A DNA stretch of 64,000 bases, taken from positions 2,728,001-2,792,000 of the forward strand of contig NZ_JACBZH010000001.1 in the NCBI RefSeq assembly GCF_013407855.1, read 5' to 3'. Below the pieces are notes generated by a model. That model was not told the DNA's origin, did no database searches, and was given only the letters and a program-made list of their open reading frames with translations. Positions within the stretch are counted from its first letter, which is position 1; each line of letters starts with the position of its first letter. The position numbers and the translations under genes are program-made. This document shows, in pieces, positions 27,550 through 35,492 of this stretch. This DNA is from Actinopolymorpha rutila. GTDB taxonomy: Bacteria; Actinomycetota; Actinomycetes; Propionibacteriales; Actinopolymorphaceae.

Positions 27550-27944
27550 CAGGGGGCCTCCTGGCTGGGGTGCTCGGGGGCGGAGCACCTGGGGGTGGAC
27601 AGCTGGGCGTGCGCCCACGCGGCGGGCGGACACAGCCACGGCCGGCGGCAGAAGACGCACAACGGCGGGCGGTCGTGCCCGAGCCAGGGGAGCGAACCCC
27701 AGCGGAGCTGCCAGCGGAACGGGTCCCGGTCCGGTCGGTGGATCGACGCGAGATCGCTCGCGCGGTGATCCAGTTCGGTCAGTGCCTCGGTGAGAGCCTC
27801 GGGGTCGACGTCGGTGATGACCTCGGTGCCGACCTCGGTTTCCGGCCGCGGAGGCCGGTCATGCTGGGGTAGGAGGAAGCCGACATCGGGGTACGACGTC
27901 GGCAACCAGCCCGAATGCCCCAGCCTCTCGGGTGTCGTTGCCAT
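27549..27944 (-). CDS. 131-residue Cys-containing protein, unknown function
   Basis: The small acidic-to-neutral protein contains a central helix-prone DPEALTEALTELDHRASDL. A C-terminal LCVFCRRPWLCPPAAW stretch with a CxxC pair and further Cys residues could bind zinc or an Fe-S cluster. I do not recognise a family. GGGGGAGG precedes the ATG. It overlaps the truncated methyltransferase-like gene by 1 nt and is divergent from the XRE regulator, so the three genes probably form one functional locus. Confidence 0.6.
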   Translation of the reverse strand: MATTPERLGHSGWLPTSYPDVGFLLPQHDRPPRPETEVGTEVITDVDPEALTEALTELDHRASDLASIHRPDRDPFRWQLRWGSLPWLGHDRPPLCVFCRRPWLCPPAAWAHAQLSTPRCSAPEHPSQEAP

Positions 27945-27996
27945 CGCACGAACCTCCCCCGTGGAGTGATGGCTCTGGGTACACGAACCTGAGTCG

Positions 27997-28025
27997 ACCG
28001 TAATCCCGAGCAACGCCACCTACAA
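27997..28025 (-). promoter_or_regulatory. Putative promoter of the Cys-protein/methyltransferase-like pair
   Basis: On the minus strand TTGTAG and TACGGT are separated by exactly 17 nt, with the ATG about 50 nt downstream. The whole 27945-28153 divergent gap is visibly richer in A and T than its surroundings and probably also holds the XRE gene promoter and operator. I could not assign that operator. Confidence 0.35.
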
Positions 28026-28153
28026 CATCAATGCGTAAATTTGCACTTGTGTCGTGCGGTACGGGTTGGGCTGAACCTGGTGCGAAGACGGACTATTTCC
28101 CGCAATATCGAATGACAAAACATCTGCTGGCCACGCCAAACGGGGAAAGACGC

Positions 28154-29035
28154 ATGCCGAGTACGAAACCTCCCACGATCCAGCGCCGCCGGCTCGCCGC
28201 GGAGCTACGGATGTTCCGCGAACGCGCCCAGGTGACGTTGGAGGAGGTCGCCGCGAAGACGGGCTGGTCGGTCGCCAAGATCAGCCGAATCGAGACCGCG
28301 GTCGTCGGGGTCGGCCTGAAGGACCTCAACCTGCTCCTCGACCTCTACAACGTCGAGGAGGGCCGCCGCACGGCCATTCTCAGCAAGACCCGGACCGCAC
28401 GGACCAAGGGCTGGTGGGACGCCTACGCGGAGTTCCTGCCCAGCGACTACGTCGACTACATCGAGCTCGAGGCACAGCTCGCCGGCATGCGCTCGTACAG
28501 CGCGCACGTGATCCACGGCCTGATGCAGACCGAGGACTACGCCCGCGAGATCATCCGCGGCGCCACGATGGGCCTGTCCTCGCCGTCCGAGATCGACCGG
28601 CGGGTCGAGGCACGGATGACCCGGCAGCGCCTGTTGGCCCGCGAGGCGGACCCATTTCGCTTCTGGCTGGTCATCGCCGAGCCCGCGCTGACCTGGATGG
28701 TCGGGTCGGCCAAGGTGATGGCCGAGCAGTACGACCGGCTGCGCGAGTACGCCGAACGCGGCACCGTGACGGTCCAGGTGCTGCCCGCCTCGGCGGGCGC
28801 GCACCCGGCCAGCGCCGGCTCGTTCGACATCCTCGAGTTTCCCAACCCGCACGAGCCGGAGGCGGTGTACGTCGAGACGATGACCGCCAACCGCTACGTC
28901 GAGAGCCACGCCGAGGTCTACCGCCACAGCCTGGCGTTCGACCACCTGCGGGCGATGGCGCTCAGCCCCGCGGACTCGGTTACCTACTTCGTGCGAGCCG
29001 CCGAGCGCGTGCTCGACGAGGCCACCGACGAGTGA
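28154..29035 (+). CDS. XRE-family HTH regulator with DUF5753 ligand-like domain
   Basis: The 293-residue protein has an N-terminal helix-turn-helix (RERAQVTLEEVAAKTGWSVAKISRIETA, in two parts near residues 18-45). The DUF5753 C-terminal region includes YIELEAQLAGMRSYS, HVIHGLMQTEDYAR and VQVLPASAGAHP. Such WhiJ/Scr1-like regulators usually pair with a small DUF397 protein; none is seen here. GGGGAAAG supports ATG 28154 over the longer frame starting at 28031. It is divergent from the 131-residue gene and likely controls that locus. Confidence 0.92.
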   Translation: MPSTKPPTIQRRRLAAELRMFRERAQVTLEEVAAKTGWSVAKISRIETAVVGVGLKDLNLLLDLYNVEEGRRTAILSKTRTARTKGWWDAYAEFLPSDYVDYIELEAQLAGMRSYSAHVIHGLMQTEDYAREIIRGATMGLSSPSEIDRRVEARMTRQRLLAREADPFRFWLVIAEPALTWMVGSAKVMAEQYDRLREYAERGTVTVQVLPASAGAHPASAGSFDILEFPNPHEPEAVYVETMTANRYVESHAEVYRHSLAFDHLRAMALSPADSVTYFVRAAERVLDEATDE

Positions 29036-29055
29036 CCTCTCAGCCGTCGGAACGG

Positions 29056-30798
29056 TCAGGCGACCGAACGGTCGGCCTCCGGCTGGTCGGCGGGCCGGAC
29101 CAGGAACGGCGTCAGCAGACCGGGCACGGCGGCGTCGGCCACCCGGACCGCCTCGGAGGTGTCGACGTCCGGGATCTCGTAGTGCTGGCGTCCGGCCGCG
29201 GTGGTCGCGACCAGCGTCGTCAGCCCCACCCGGCGCTGGAAGTACGACTGCCGGAGGTTCCACCCCAGTACGCCGTCGCAGGTCAGCACGTTGCGCCGGC
29301 GTACGAGCGAACCGAACCGGCAGACCAGCACACCGTCCCGTAGCGCGTGACCGAGGCTGCGCGCCCGGTCCACGGCGACCAGCGCGGCGCAGGGGAGCAG
29401 CACCAGCGAGGCCTGCCACACCCATGAGGGAAGCCCGGCGACCCGGTGCAGGACGGCCAGGACGGCGACCAGCAGCGCGGTCGGCCAGAGTGCGCGGGTG
29501 AACCTTCGCCGTACGGCCTTCGGCCCGTGCGGGAGGAGTGGCGTGGCGTACGGCTCGACTCCGCCGAACACGTCACCGGCCACCCGCAGGGCGACCTTGC
29601 GCGGTGCCGGGGGAAGCAGCAGCGAGCCGCCGCGTTCGGCGCCCCGGCCGACCCGCAGCCCGGTGGCGATGGCGATGCACCTTGCCCCGCCGACGAGCCG
29701 CAGGGACAGCGGCTCGCTGAGCTCGACGCCGCGCATCCGGCGCTCCTCGATGCTGGTGGCGCGGGTGGTGATCAGGCCGCGGTTGACATGCAGGGTCCCG
29801 CCCGGATGCCGGGTGAGCCGGTAGTTCCAGAACGCCAGGACGTAGGCCAGCGTGGACGCGAGGACGCAGACGGCCAGCAGCAGGACGACCACCTCGACCG
29901 CTCCCACCAGCCAGCCCGCGCCGCGTACCTGGTCCAGCAGCTCGCGGACCGGGCCGACCTTGCCCAGGTCGATCTTCGCCTCCGACACCGCGCGGGAACC
30001 GAAGCCGACGACCACGCCGACGGTCAGCAGCCCGGACAGCGTGAACGGCCCGTACCTCACCCATCGCGGGTCGAGGGTGGCCAGCCTGATCTCCCGCCCC
30101 GAGGCGCTCGCCGATGCCGGCGTTGGTCGCGGTGCCGATGCCGGCGTTGGTCGCGGTGCCGATGCCGGCGTTGGTCGCGGTGCCGATGCCGGCGCTGGTT
30201 CGGGTGTGGCTGCGCCTTCGGGCGCGGTGGCGGGCACGGGCGTGGCTCCCGCCGGGAGCCGGTGCAGGAGCTCCTCGCGCAGCCGGTGGGCGTCCGGGCC
30301 GGCGAGGGCGTCCAGCTTCAGCCCGCTCTCGCCCTTGCGGTCCGAACGGCCGGTGCCGATCTCGACCCGGGCCAGCCCCACCACCCGGTGCATCGCGTTC
30401 GCGGTGACGTCGACGGTGCGCACCCGGTCGCGGGGGACGGTCAGCACCCGGCGGCGCAACAGACCGCGGCGGACCTGCACGTGTGTGGGAGAGATGCGGT
30501 AGGTGGTGGTGAACCACCGCAGCGTTCCGAGGGCGACCACGAGGACCAGGCCGACCAGGCCCCACAGCGGGCCGTGCCCGCTGGTGCTCCCGGCCACCAC
30601 GGCACCGATCAGGGCGGGGAAGGACCGGACGAGTTCCTGCACGGGGTGGACCGCGAGCATCCGCGGGCTCAGCCGCCGCCAGCCCGCGGTGTCGGTCGCG
30701 TTCGCCGCGGCGGGTGGGGCGCCGGTGTGCTCGGCGTGCTCGGTGTGGTCCGCGCGTTCGGTCTGGTCGCCGTCCACCGCCGCCGGTCGCTCCGTCAC
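29056..30798 (-). CDS. YdbT-like membrane protein with three bacterial PH domains
   Basis: The 580-residue protein has membrane helix pairs near residues 65-95, 245-330 and 455-500. PH-like (bPH_2) modules follow each pair, with TYRISPTHVQVRRGLLRRR, HPGGTLHVNRGLITTRATSIEERRM (split) and VLGWNLRQSYFQRRVGL as markers. The family is widespread in Firmicutes and actinobacteria with no firm biochemical role. A 24-bp minisatellite encodes an Ala/Pro/Arg repeat between modules one and two. The GTG overlaps the stop of the smaller PH gene (GTGA). Confidence 0.9.
   Translation of the reverse strand: MTERPAAVDGDQTERADHTEHAEHTGAPPAAANATDTAGWRRLSPRMLAVHPVQELVRSFPALIGAVVAGSTSGHGPLWGLVGLVLVVALGTLRWFTTTYRISPTHVQVRRGLLRRRVLTVPRDRVRTVDVTANAMHRVVGLARVEIGTGRSDRKGESGLKLDALAGPDAHRLREELLHRLPAGATPVPATAPEGAATPEPAPASAPRPTPASAPRPTPASAPRPTPASASASGREIRLATLDPRWVRYGPFTLSGLLTVGVVVGFGSRAVSEAKIDLGKVGPVRELLDQVRGAGWLVGAVEVVVLLLAVCVLASTLAYVLAFWNYRLTRHPGGTLHVNRGLITTRATSIEERRMRGVELSEPLSLRLVGGARCIAIATGLRVGRGAERGGSLLLPPAPRKVALRVAGDVFGGVEPYATPLLPHGPKAVRRRFTRALWPTALLVAVLAVLHRVAGLPSWVWQASLVLLPCAALVAVDRARSLGHALRDGVLVCRFGSLVRRRNVLTCDGVLGWNLRQSYFQRRVGLTTLVATTAAGRQHYEIPDVDTSEAVRVADAAVPGLLTPFLVRPADQPEADRSVA
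30110..30202. repeat. 24-bp tandem repeat inside the PH-domain gene
   Basis: Three exact 24-bp copies (30110, 30134, 30158) and a partial fourth copy encode an eight-residue PTPASAPR unit in a linker between domains. The length is a multiple of three, so copy-number change would keep the frame. Confidence 0.95.
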
Positions 30799-31307
30799 GT
30801 CGCGTCCCCCTGGTTGGCCTGGGTGGTGCGGGTGAGCTCGTCGACCAGCCGCTCGGCGGTGTCGCGGTCCAGGCCGTGGATCTTCAGCGGGCCGGCGGCC
30901 GAGGCGGTGGTGACGGTGACGTTCGACAGCCCGAAGAGCTGCTCCAGCGGGCCGCGTTCGCTGTCCACCGTCTGGATCCGGGACACCGGTGCGATCCGGC
31001 GTTCCTGGTCGAACCATCCGGACTGGGTGTAGACGGCCTCGCCGGTGGCCTCCCAGCGGTGTACGTGGTAGCGCCAGCGCGGCATCACCGTCACGTGGGC
31101 GGCGCCGAGGACGACGGTCGCCACCACACCGGTCACCCGCCAGCCGGTGGCGCCGCCGCCGAGGATCCACCACCCGACCTGTACGGCGAGCAGCAGCACC
31201 CAGCCGGCACCCGCCCGGGCGGTCCAGTACCGCCTGGCCCGAGGAGCGACGCGGTGCCGCGGTGGACGGAGCTCGAGCTCGGGCTGGCGTTCGTCGGCGA
31301 TCGTCAC
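30795..31307 (-). CDS. YdbS-like PH-domain membrane protein
   Basis: The 170-residue protein has two membrane helices near residues 33-50 and 55-75. A bacterial PH module follows, with WEATGEAVYTQSGWFDQERR, PVSRIQTVDSERGPLEQLFG and LSNVTVTTASAAGPLKIHGL. It is normally paired with a YdbT-type protein, as here. The start is GTG at 31307 and the stop overlaps the larger PH gene. No ribosome-binding site is obvious, and the EcfT gene ends 90 nt upstream. Confidence 0.92.
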   Translation of the reverse strand: MTIADERQPELELRPPRHRVAPRARRYWTARAGAGWVLLLAVQVGWWILGGGATGWRVTGVVATVVLGAAHVTVMPRWRYHVHRWEATGEAVYTQSGWFDQERRIAPVSRIQTVDSERGPLEQLFGLSNVTVTTASAAGPLKIHGLDRDTAERLVDELTRTTQANQGDAT

Positions 31308-31397
31308 CCGCTCAGTGTGACGAAGGTGCGACGGCCGGTCCTGTGTGGGTCGGGCGGGCCGGACCCGTGACAGATGTCAGGGGTCCAGGAGTGCCCG

Positions 31398-32204
31398 CTA
31401 CCAGAACAGGAACCGCCAGGTGCCCAGGACGACACTGACCGCGGTGGCGCCCGCGACGACCGCGACCGTGGCGGCGACGAACACCCAGTCCGCGCGCCGC
31501 AGCGGCCGGGGCCGGGCGAGCGTGCGGTCCGGCCGGTCGGTGAAGCCGCGCGACTCCATCGCGGTCGCCAGCCGGACCCCACGCCGGATCGCCACCACCA
31601 GCAGGGCGAACACACCGGAGGCGAACAACCGCGCCCGGCGTACCGGCGACCGGCCGGCGTCCAGCCCCCGCGCGCGGCGGGCGAGCAGCAGCGTCCGCCA
31701 CTCGTCGCCGAGCACCGGCAGCAGCCGGAACGCCGCCAGCGCGCCGAACGTGAACCGAGGTGGCGTACGGAAGTGCTGCACCAGCGCGTCGGCGAACTCG
31801 GTCGGGTCGGTGGAGGCGAACGCCACCACCCCCGGCAGCGCGATGGCGAGCACCCGGGTCACCACCGAGACGGTGGCCAGCACGCTCTGGCTGGACACCT
31901 GCAGCGGACCGGCATCGAGCCACACCGTTCCGCCGGTCTGGTCGGTGAACAGCAGGGTGGACAACGCCAGCCCGGCGACGGTGACGAACAGCAGCACTAG
32001 CCGGCGGAGAAGGATCCGCCAGCGCAGGCCGGCCGCCGCGATGGCCGCCAGTTCGGCGCCGAGGACGAGGGCAGGCGTCACCGCATCGGCCGTGACCAGC
32101 AGCCCGGCCAGGATCACGAACGCCGCGACGATCTTGGTGACCGGATTCAGCCGGCTGACCGGTGCGTTCGGGTCGGTGACGATCGGTTCGGCGAGGACGC
32201 TCAC
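31398..32204 (-). CDS. ykoC: ECF transporter transmembrane subunit, YkoC/EcfT type
   Basis: The 268-residue membrane protein has about six helices and the two Ala-Arg-Gly coupling motifs of EcfT proteins, ARRARGLDAG near residue 178 and AMESRGF near 213. It links the substrate-binding S-component to the ATPases. The GTG start overlaps the stop of the fused ATPase gene by 4 nt. The three-gene order S, double ATPase, T matches YkoEDC systems. Confidence 0.9.
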   Translation of the reverse strand: MSVLAEPIVTDPNAPVSRLNPVTKIVAAFVILAGLLVTADAVTPALVLGAELAAIAAAGLRWRILLRRLVLLFVTVAGLALSTLLFTDQTGGTVWLDAGPLQVSSQSVLATVSVVTRVLAIALPGVVAFASTDPTEFADALVQHFRTPPRFTFGALAAFRLLPVLGDEWRTLLLARRARGLDAGRSPVRRARLFASGVFALLVVAIRRGVRLATAMESRGFTDRPDRTLARPRPLRRADWVFVAATVAVVAGATAVSVVLGTWRFLFW

Positions 32205-33763
32205 CCGATCACCCGCCCGGACCGCACGCGGATCTCCCGGTCCGCGAGCACGGCGATCAGGTCGCGGTCGTGGCTCACGCAGCAGATCGCGTGACCGTCC
32301 TCGCGCAGCTCGGCGAGCAGGTCGACCAGCTCACCCCAGGTACGCCGGTCCTGCCCGAACGTCGGCTCGTCCAGGACGAGGACCCGCGGCCCGGTCGCCA
32401 GCGCGGTGCCCACCGACAGCCGGCGCTTTTCCCCGCCGGACAGAGTGAACGGGTTCGCGTCGGCCAGGTGGTCCAGGGCGAGCCGGTGCAGGAGCTCGTC
32501 CACCCGGCGGCCGGCGTCCTCGGGGGAGAGGCCGGCGAGCCGGGGCCCGAGGGCGAGCTCGGCCCGCACGCTCGCGGCGAGAAACTGGTGTTCGGGATCC
32601 TGGAACACCGTGCCCACCACGCGTACCAGCTGCGCCGCGCGCCAGCGGTGCAACGGCCGGCGCCCGGCGGCGAGCCCGGGTGACAGGTCGGGGGAGACGG
32701 TCACCTCACCCGCCGACGGTGCGAGCAGGCCGGCCGTGAGCATGGCGAGGGTGGACTTGCCGGAGCCGTTCGCGCCGGAAACGGCGACCACCTCACCGGC
32801 GGACAGCCGCAGGCCGGCGTCGGAGAGTGCGGGCCGGTCCGCGGCCGGATAGGTGTAGCCGAGCGACGTGGCGGTGAGCAGGCCGGTCGGGGTGGTCGGC
32901 GCAGTCGTGGTGGCCGCTGAGCTCGCCGGCTCGAGTGCGGGCGCGGGTGCGGACGCGGGCAGGCGGGGCGACGGGACCTCGCCCGGGATCCACACTCCGG
33001 CCGCGGCCAGCGACCCGTGGTCGGCGGCGAAGACCTTCTCCGGGGTTCCGTCGGCGAGCACGCCGCCGCCGGAGCGGAGCACCACCACCCGGTCCATCTG
33101 CGGAAGCCAGTCGCCGACCCGGTGGTCGACCACGACCAGCGTCGCTCCGGTGGCCGCGACCACCTGGTCGACGGCCCGGCGTACGAGTGCCGCCCCGTCG
33201 GGGTCGAGGTTGGCGGTCGGCTCGTCCAGCAGGATCAGGTCCGGGCGCAGCGCCACCACTCCGGCCAGGACGAGCCGCTGCTTCTCCCCGCCGGACAGCC
33301 GCCCGGTCGGGTGGTCCCGGCCGTACGGGAAACCGGTCAGCGCGAGTGCCTCGTCGACCCGCGACCAGATGCGCTCGGTGGGCACGGCGCGGTTCTCCAG
33401 GCCGAACGCCACGTCGTCGCCGGCCCGGGCCATCACCAGCTGCGTCTCCGGATCCTGGAACGCCAGGCCGATCCGGTCGCGGACCTGCTGCGGAGGCGAG
33501 CCGCCGACCAGCAGGGTCCCCTCGACGTCGCCGGCCTGTTCGGCGTCGAGCAGGCCGGCGAGGCCGGTGAGCAGGGTGCTCTTGCCGCCGCCGGACGGAC
33601 CGGCGAGCAGCACCCGCTCGCCCGGCTCCACGGCGAGGTCGAGGTCGCGGACCGCCCACGTGTGCCGCCCGGCGTACCGGAACGACCACCCGCGGGCCTG
33701 GATCGACAGTGCGGAGCCGGGCCCGGACGCGGCCTGCAGGGACGCCGTCGCCGACGCGCTCAC
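32201..33763 (-). CDS. ykoD: ECF transporter double ATPase, YkoD type
   Basis: The 520-residue protein has two ATPase domains. The first has AGPSGGGKSTLL near residue 47, LSGGEKQRLVL near 147 and LLDEPTANLD near 170. The second has GANGSGKSTLA near 315, LSGGEKRRLS near 425 and VLDEPTFGQDR near 450. An Ala/Pro/Thr linker of about 35 residues joins them. The GTG at 33763 overlaps the S-component stop (GTGA). It would power uptake of a thiamine precursor, given the riboswitch upstream. Confidence 0.95.
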   Translation of the reverse strand: MSASATASLQAASGPGSALSIQARGWSFRYAGRHTWAVRDLDLAVEPGERVLLAGPSGGGKSTLLTGLAGLLDAEQAGDVEGTLLVGGSPPQQVRDRIGLAFQDPETQLVMARAGDDVAFGLENRAVPTERIWSRVDEALALTGFPYGRDHPTGRLSGGEKQRLVLAGVVALRPDLILLDEPTANLDPDGAALVRRAVDQVVAATGATLVVVDHRVGDWLPQMDRVVVLRSGGGVLADGTPEKVFAADHGSLAAAGVWIPGEVPSPRLPASAPAPALEPASSAATTTAPTTPTGLLTATSLGYTYPAADRPALSDAGLRLSAGEVVAVSGANGSGKSTLAMLTAGLLAPSAGEVTVSPDLSPGLAAGRRPLHRWRAAQLVRVVGTVFQDPEHQFLAASVRAELALGPRLAGLSPEDAGRRVDELLHRLALDHLADANPFTLSGGEKRRLSVGTALATGPRVLVLDEPTFGQDRRTWGELVDLLAELREDGHAICCVSHDRDLIAVLADREIRVRSGRVIG

Positions 33764-34380
33764 CGGGGTGTCTGCTCCCGGCCGGACGCGAACGGCGCCA
33801 GGACGCCGGTGGCGGCAAGTGCCCGGACGAGCGCGAACGAGCCGGCCCCGGCGATGACGACGGAGCTCACCACGACGAGGACGCCGTACACGAGCTGCCA
33901 GGTCGGCGCCCACGCGACGTTGTAGAGCACGTTGTCCATCACGGCCGGGACGAGGCCGGCGACCGCGCCGGCGAGCAGCGCCACCGGCAGCCGCCACCTG
34001 CGGTAGCGGAACGCCGCGAAGACGAGTTCCGCGCCCAGGCCCTGGACCAGGCCGTACAGGATGATCGCCAGTGGGCTGTCCACGCCGAGCAGGACCGAGA
34101 CGACGGCCGCGACGAGTTCGGTGAACACCGCGGCGCCCGGCTTGCGGATCAGCAGCCCGCCGAGGACGCCGGGGAGCAGCCACATGCCGTAGATCACCGC
34201 CTGGGCCGGCTTGAAGCCGACGAAGACGGGGGTGACCGCGTTGTACAGCACGCCCCACGCGACGAACACCACACCGAAGGCCACCGCGACCACGGCGGCG
34301 ACGATGATGTCGACGGTGCGCCACCGTCGGTTGACGGGCTGCTGACCGCGCGTCGCGGTCGAGGTCGCATCCTGGGTCAT
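33760..34380 (-). CDS. ykoE: ECF transporter substrate-specific subunit, YkoE-like (thiamine/HMP)
   Basis: The 206-residue protein has about six membrane segments and the YkoE-type stretches WGVLYNAVTPVF, YGMWLLPGVLGGLLIRKPGA and LGAELVFAAFRYRRW. YkoE proteins bind thiamine or its hydroxymethylpyrimidine precursor. The TPP riboswitch immediately upstream supports this. The ATG at 34380 has GGAGG upstream. The ATPase and T-subunit genes follow with overlaps. Confidence 0.92.
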   Translation of the reverse strand: MTQDATSTATRGQQPVNRRWRTVDIIVAAVVAVAFGVVFVAWGVLYNAVTPVFVGFKPAQAVIYGMWLLPGVLGGLLIRKPGAAVFTELVAAVVSVLLGVDSPLAIILYGLVQGLGAELVFAAFRYRRWRLPVALLAGAVAGLVPAVMDNVLYNVAWAPTWQLVYGVLVVVSSVVIAGAGSFALVRALAATGVLAPFASGREQTPR

Positions 34381-34497
34381 GAACGTCCTCCCTGCACCGG
34401 GGAGGAGACGCGGCCGAGTGCCACAGGTCCGGCTCGCCGCGCGGAGCTCCGCGCCCGATCGGTCGATCGGCCGGGAGCGGGCCCGGTGACGAACGGA

Positions 34498-34604
34498 CAG
34501 ACCGACTTCCTGCGCTGGCATTACCCAGATCAGGTTCGAGGGTCTGCGGGCGTCGCCATCGCTGGCGGCCCGCACTCTCAGCGCTTCCGCGCTCCCCTGT
34601 CGTC
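34498..34604 (-). promoter_or_regulatory. TPP (THI-box) riboswitch
   Basis: Read on the minus strand, the segment contains GGGGAGC, CGCTGAGAG, GCAGACCCTCGAACCTGAT and CTGGGTAATGCCAGCGCAG, the conserved thiamine pyrophosphate aptamer core in the right order. It ends about 120 nt before the ykoE start. TPP binding would shut down uptake genes when thiamine is plentiful. No clear terminator was located between it and the gene, so control may be by hiding the ribosome-binding site. Confidence 0.95.
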
Positions 34605-34767
34605 TGCTGTTGTCTTGCTGCTGCCTTGCTGACAATTCCGCCCGCAGGCTACACCGGGCCGCCCGGACTCGCCGTGGCCCGGGCAGGTGCCGGCCTCGTG
34701 GTCCGCCGAGGCGGGACGCGGCTCGCCCCGAGGACGGGCCTGTCAGGGCGTTGGGTCGTCGGCCCCG

Positions 34768-35403
34768 TCAGACCCCGAGCGGGGCGTGGGCCAGTGCCTG
34801 GACCGCCGCCGGCGGCCCGCCGACCTCGGCCCGGGACACGCCCCTGCGCCCGAACATGTACAACGTGATCTCGCTGGGGAGCCCGGACAGCACGGCGGTC
34901 GGCTCGCCGTTGCGAACCCGGGCCGTGGCCCCGTCGGGTCGGGCCACCAGCACTCCGGCGGCGGACCGGCGGAACAGCATCCGGCCGGCACTGCCGACCC
35001 GCCGCCACAGGAGGTCCTCGAAGTCGGCCGGCAGGTCGCGCGGAGTCCAGTCCGGCTGGGCTCGCCGTACGTCCTCGTGGTGGACGAAGAACTCCACCGT
35101 GTTGGCGGCGCGGTCCACCGCCGCCAGCCGAGCCGGCGACCACGACGGCGGGCCCTGGCGGAACCGGTCGACCAGTTCGGCGTAGCCGAGTCGCCCGACC
35201 AGCCCGGTCATGCGTTCCTTCGTCTTACCGGCGAGGGGCGACAGCAGGATGCCCGCGGCGCCCAGCGGGTCACTCTCCCGGATCACCAGGTGGGCGGCGA
35301 GGTCGGATGTCGTCCAGTCGGCGCACAGGGTGGGTGCGTCCGGGCCCAGTGCGTCCAGCAGGTCGGCGAGCGCTCGGCGTTCGGCGCGGGCGTGATCAGT
35401 CAT
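34768..35403 (-). CDS. TIGR03085-family DinB-like metal-binding protein
   Basis: The 211-residue protein resembles actinobacterial TIGR03085 proteins of the DinB/mycothiol-dependent maleylpyruvate isomerase fold: TLCADWTTSDLAAHLVIRE near residues 26-44 and FFVHHEDVRRAQPDW near 105, which supply the His ligands. Function is unproven; mycothiol-linked chemistry is inferred from relatives. TACGAT lies 7 nt before the ATG with no well-placed Shine-Dalgarno sequence. Confidence 0.88.
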   Translation of the reverse strand: MTDHARAERRALADLLDALGPDAPTLCADWTTSDLAAHLVIRESDPLGAAGILLSPLAGKTKERMTGLVGRLGYAELVDRFRQGPPSWSPARLAAVDRAANTVEFFVHHEDVRRAQPDWTPRDLPADFEDLLWRRVGSAGRMLFRRSAAGVLVARPDGATARVRNGEPTAVLSGLPSEITLYMFGRRGVSRAEVGGPPAAVQALAHAPLGV

Positions 35404-35410
35404 GCCCCCG

Positions 35411-35416
35411 ATCGTA
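35411..35416 (-). promoter_or_regulatory. Putative -10 box for the TIGR03085 gene
   Basis: TACGAT on the minus strand precedes the ATG at 35403 by 7 nt, fitting the recurring leaderless arrangement. Confidence 0.3.
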
Positions 35417-35492
35417 GGACGCCGGGGCAGGTGCCGAAGCGGCCCGCCGGACGCGTGTCTCGTGCGGCCGGCGGTCCACTTCGCAACGCACC

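Noticed and set aside
28031-28153. N-terminal extension of the XRE regulator
   Set aside because: It lacks domain similarity, and GGGGAAAG marks the ATG at 28154.
30110-30202. CRISPR-like repeat array
   Set aside because: Units are contiguous without spacers and lie in frame inside a gene; the same applies to the arrays at 2738, 26539 and 49046.
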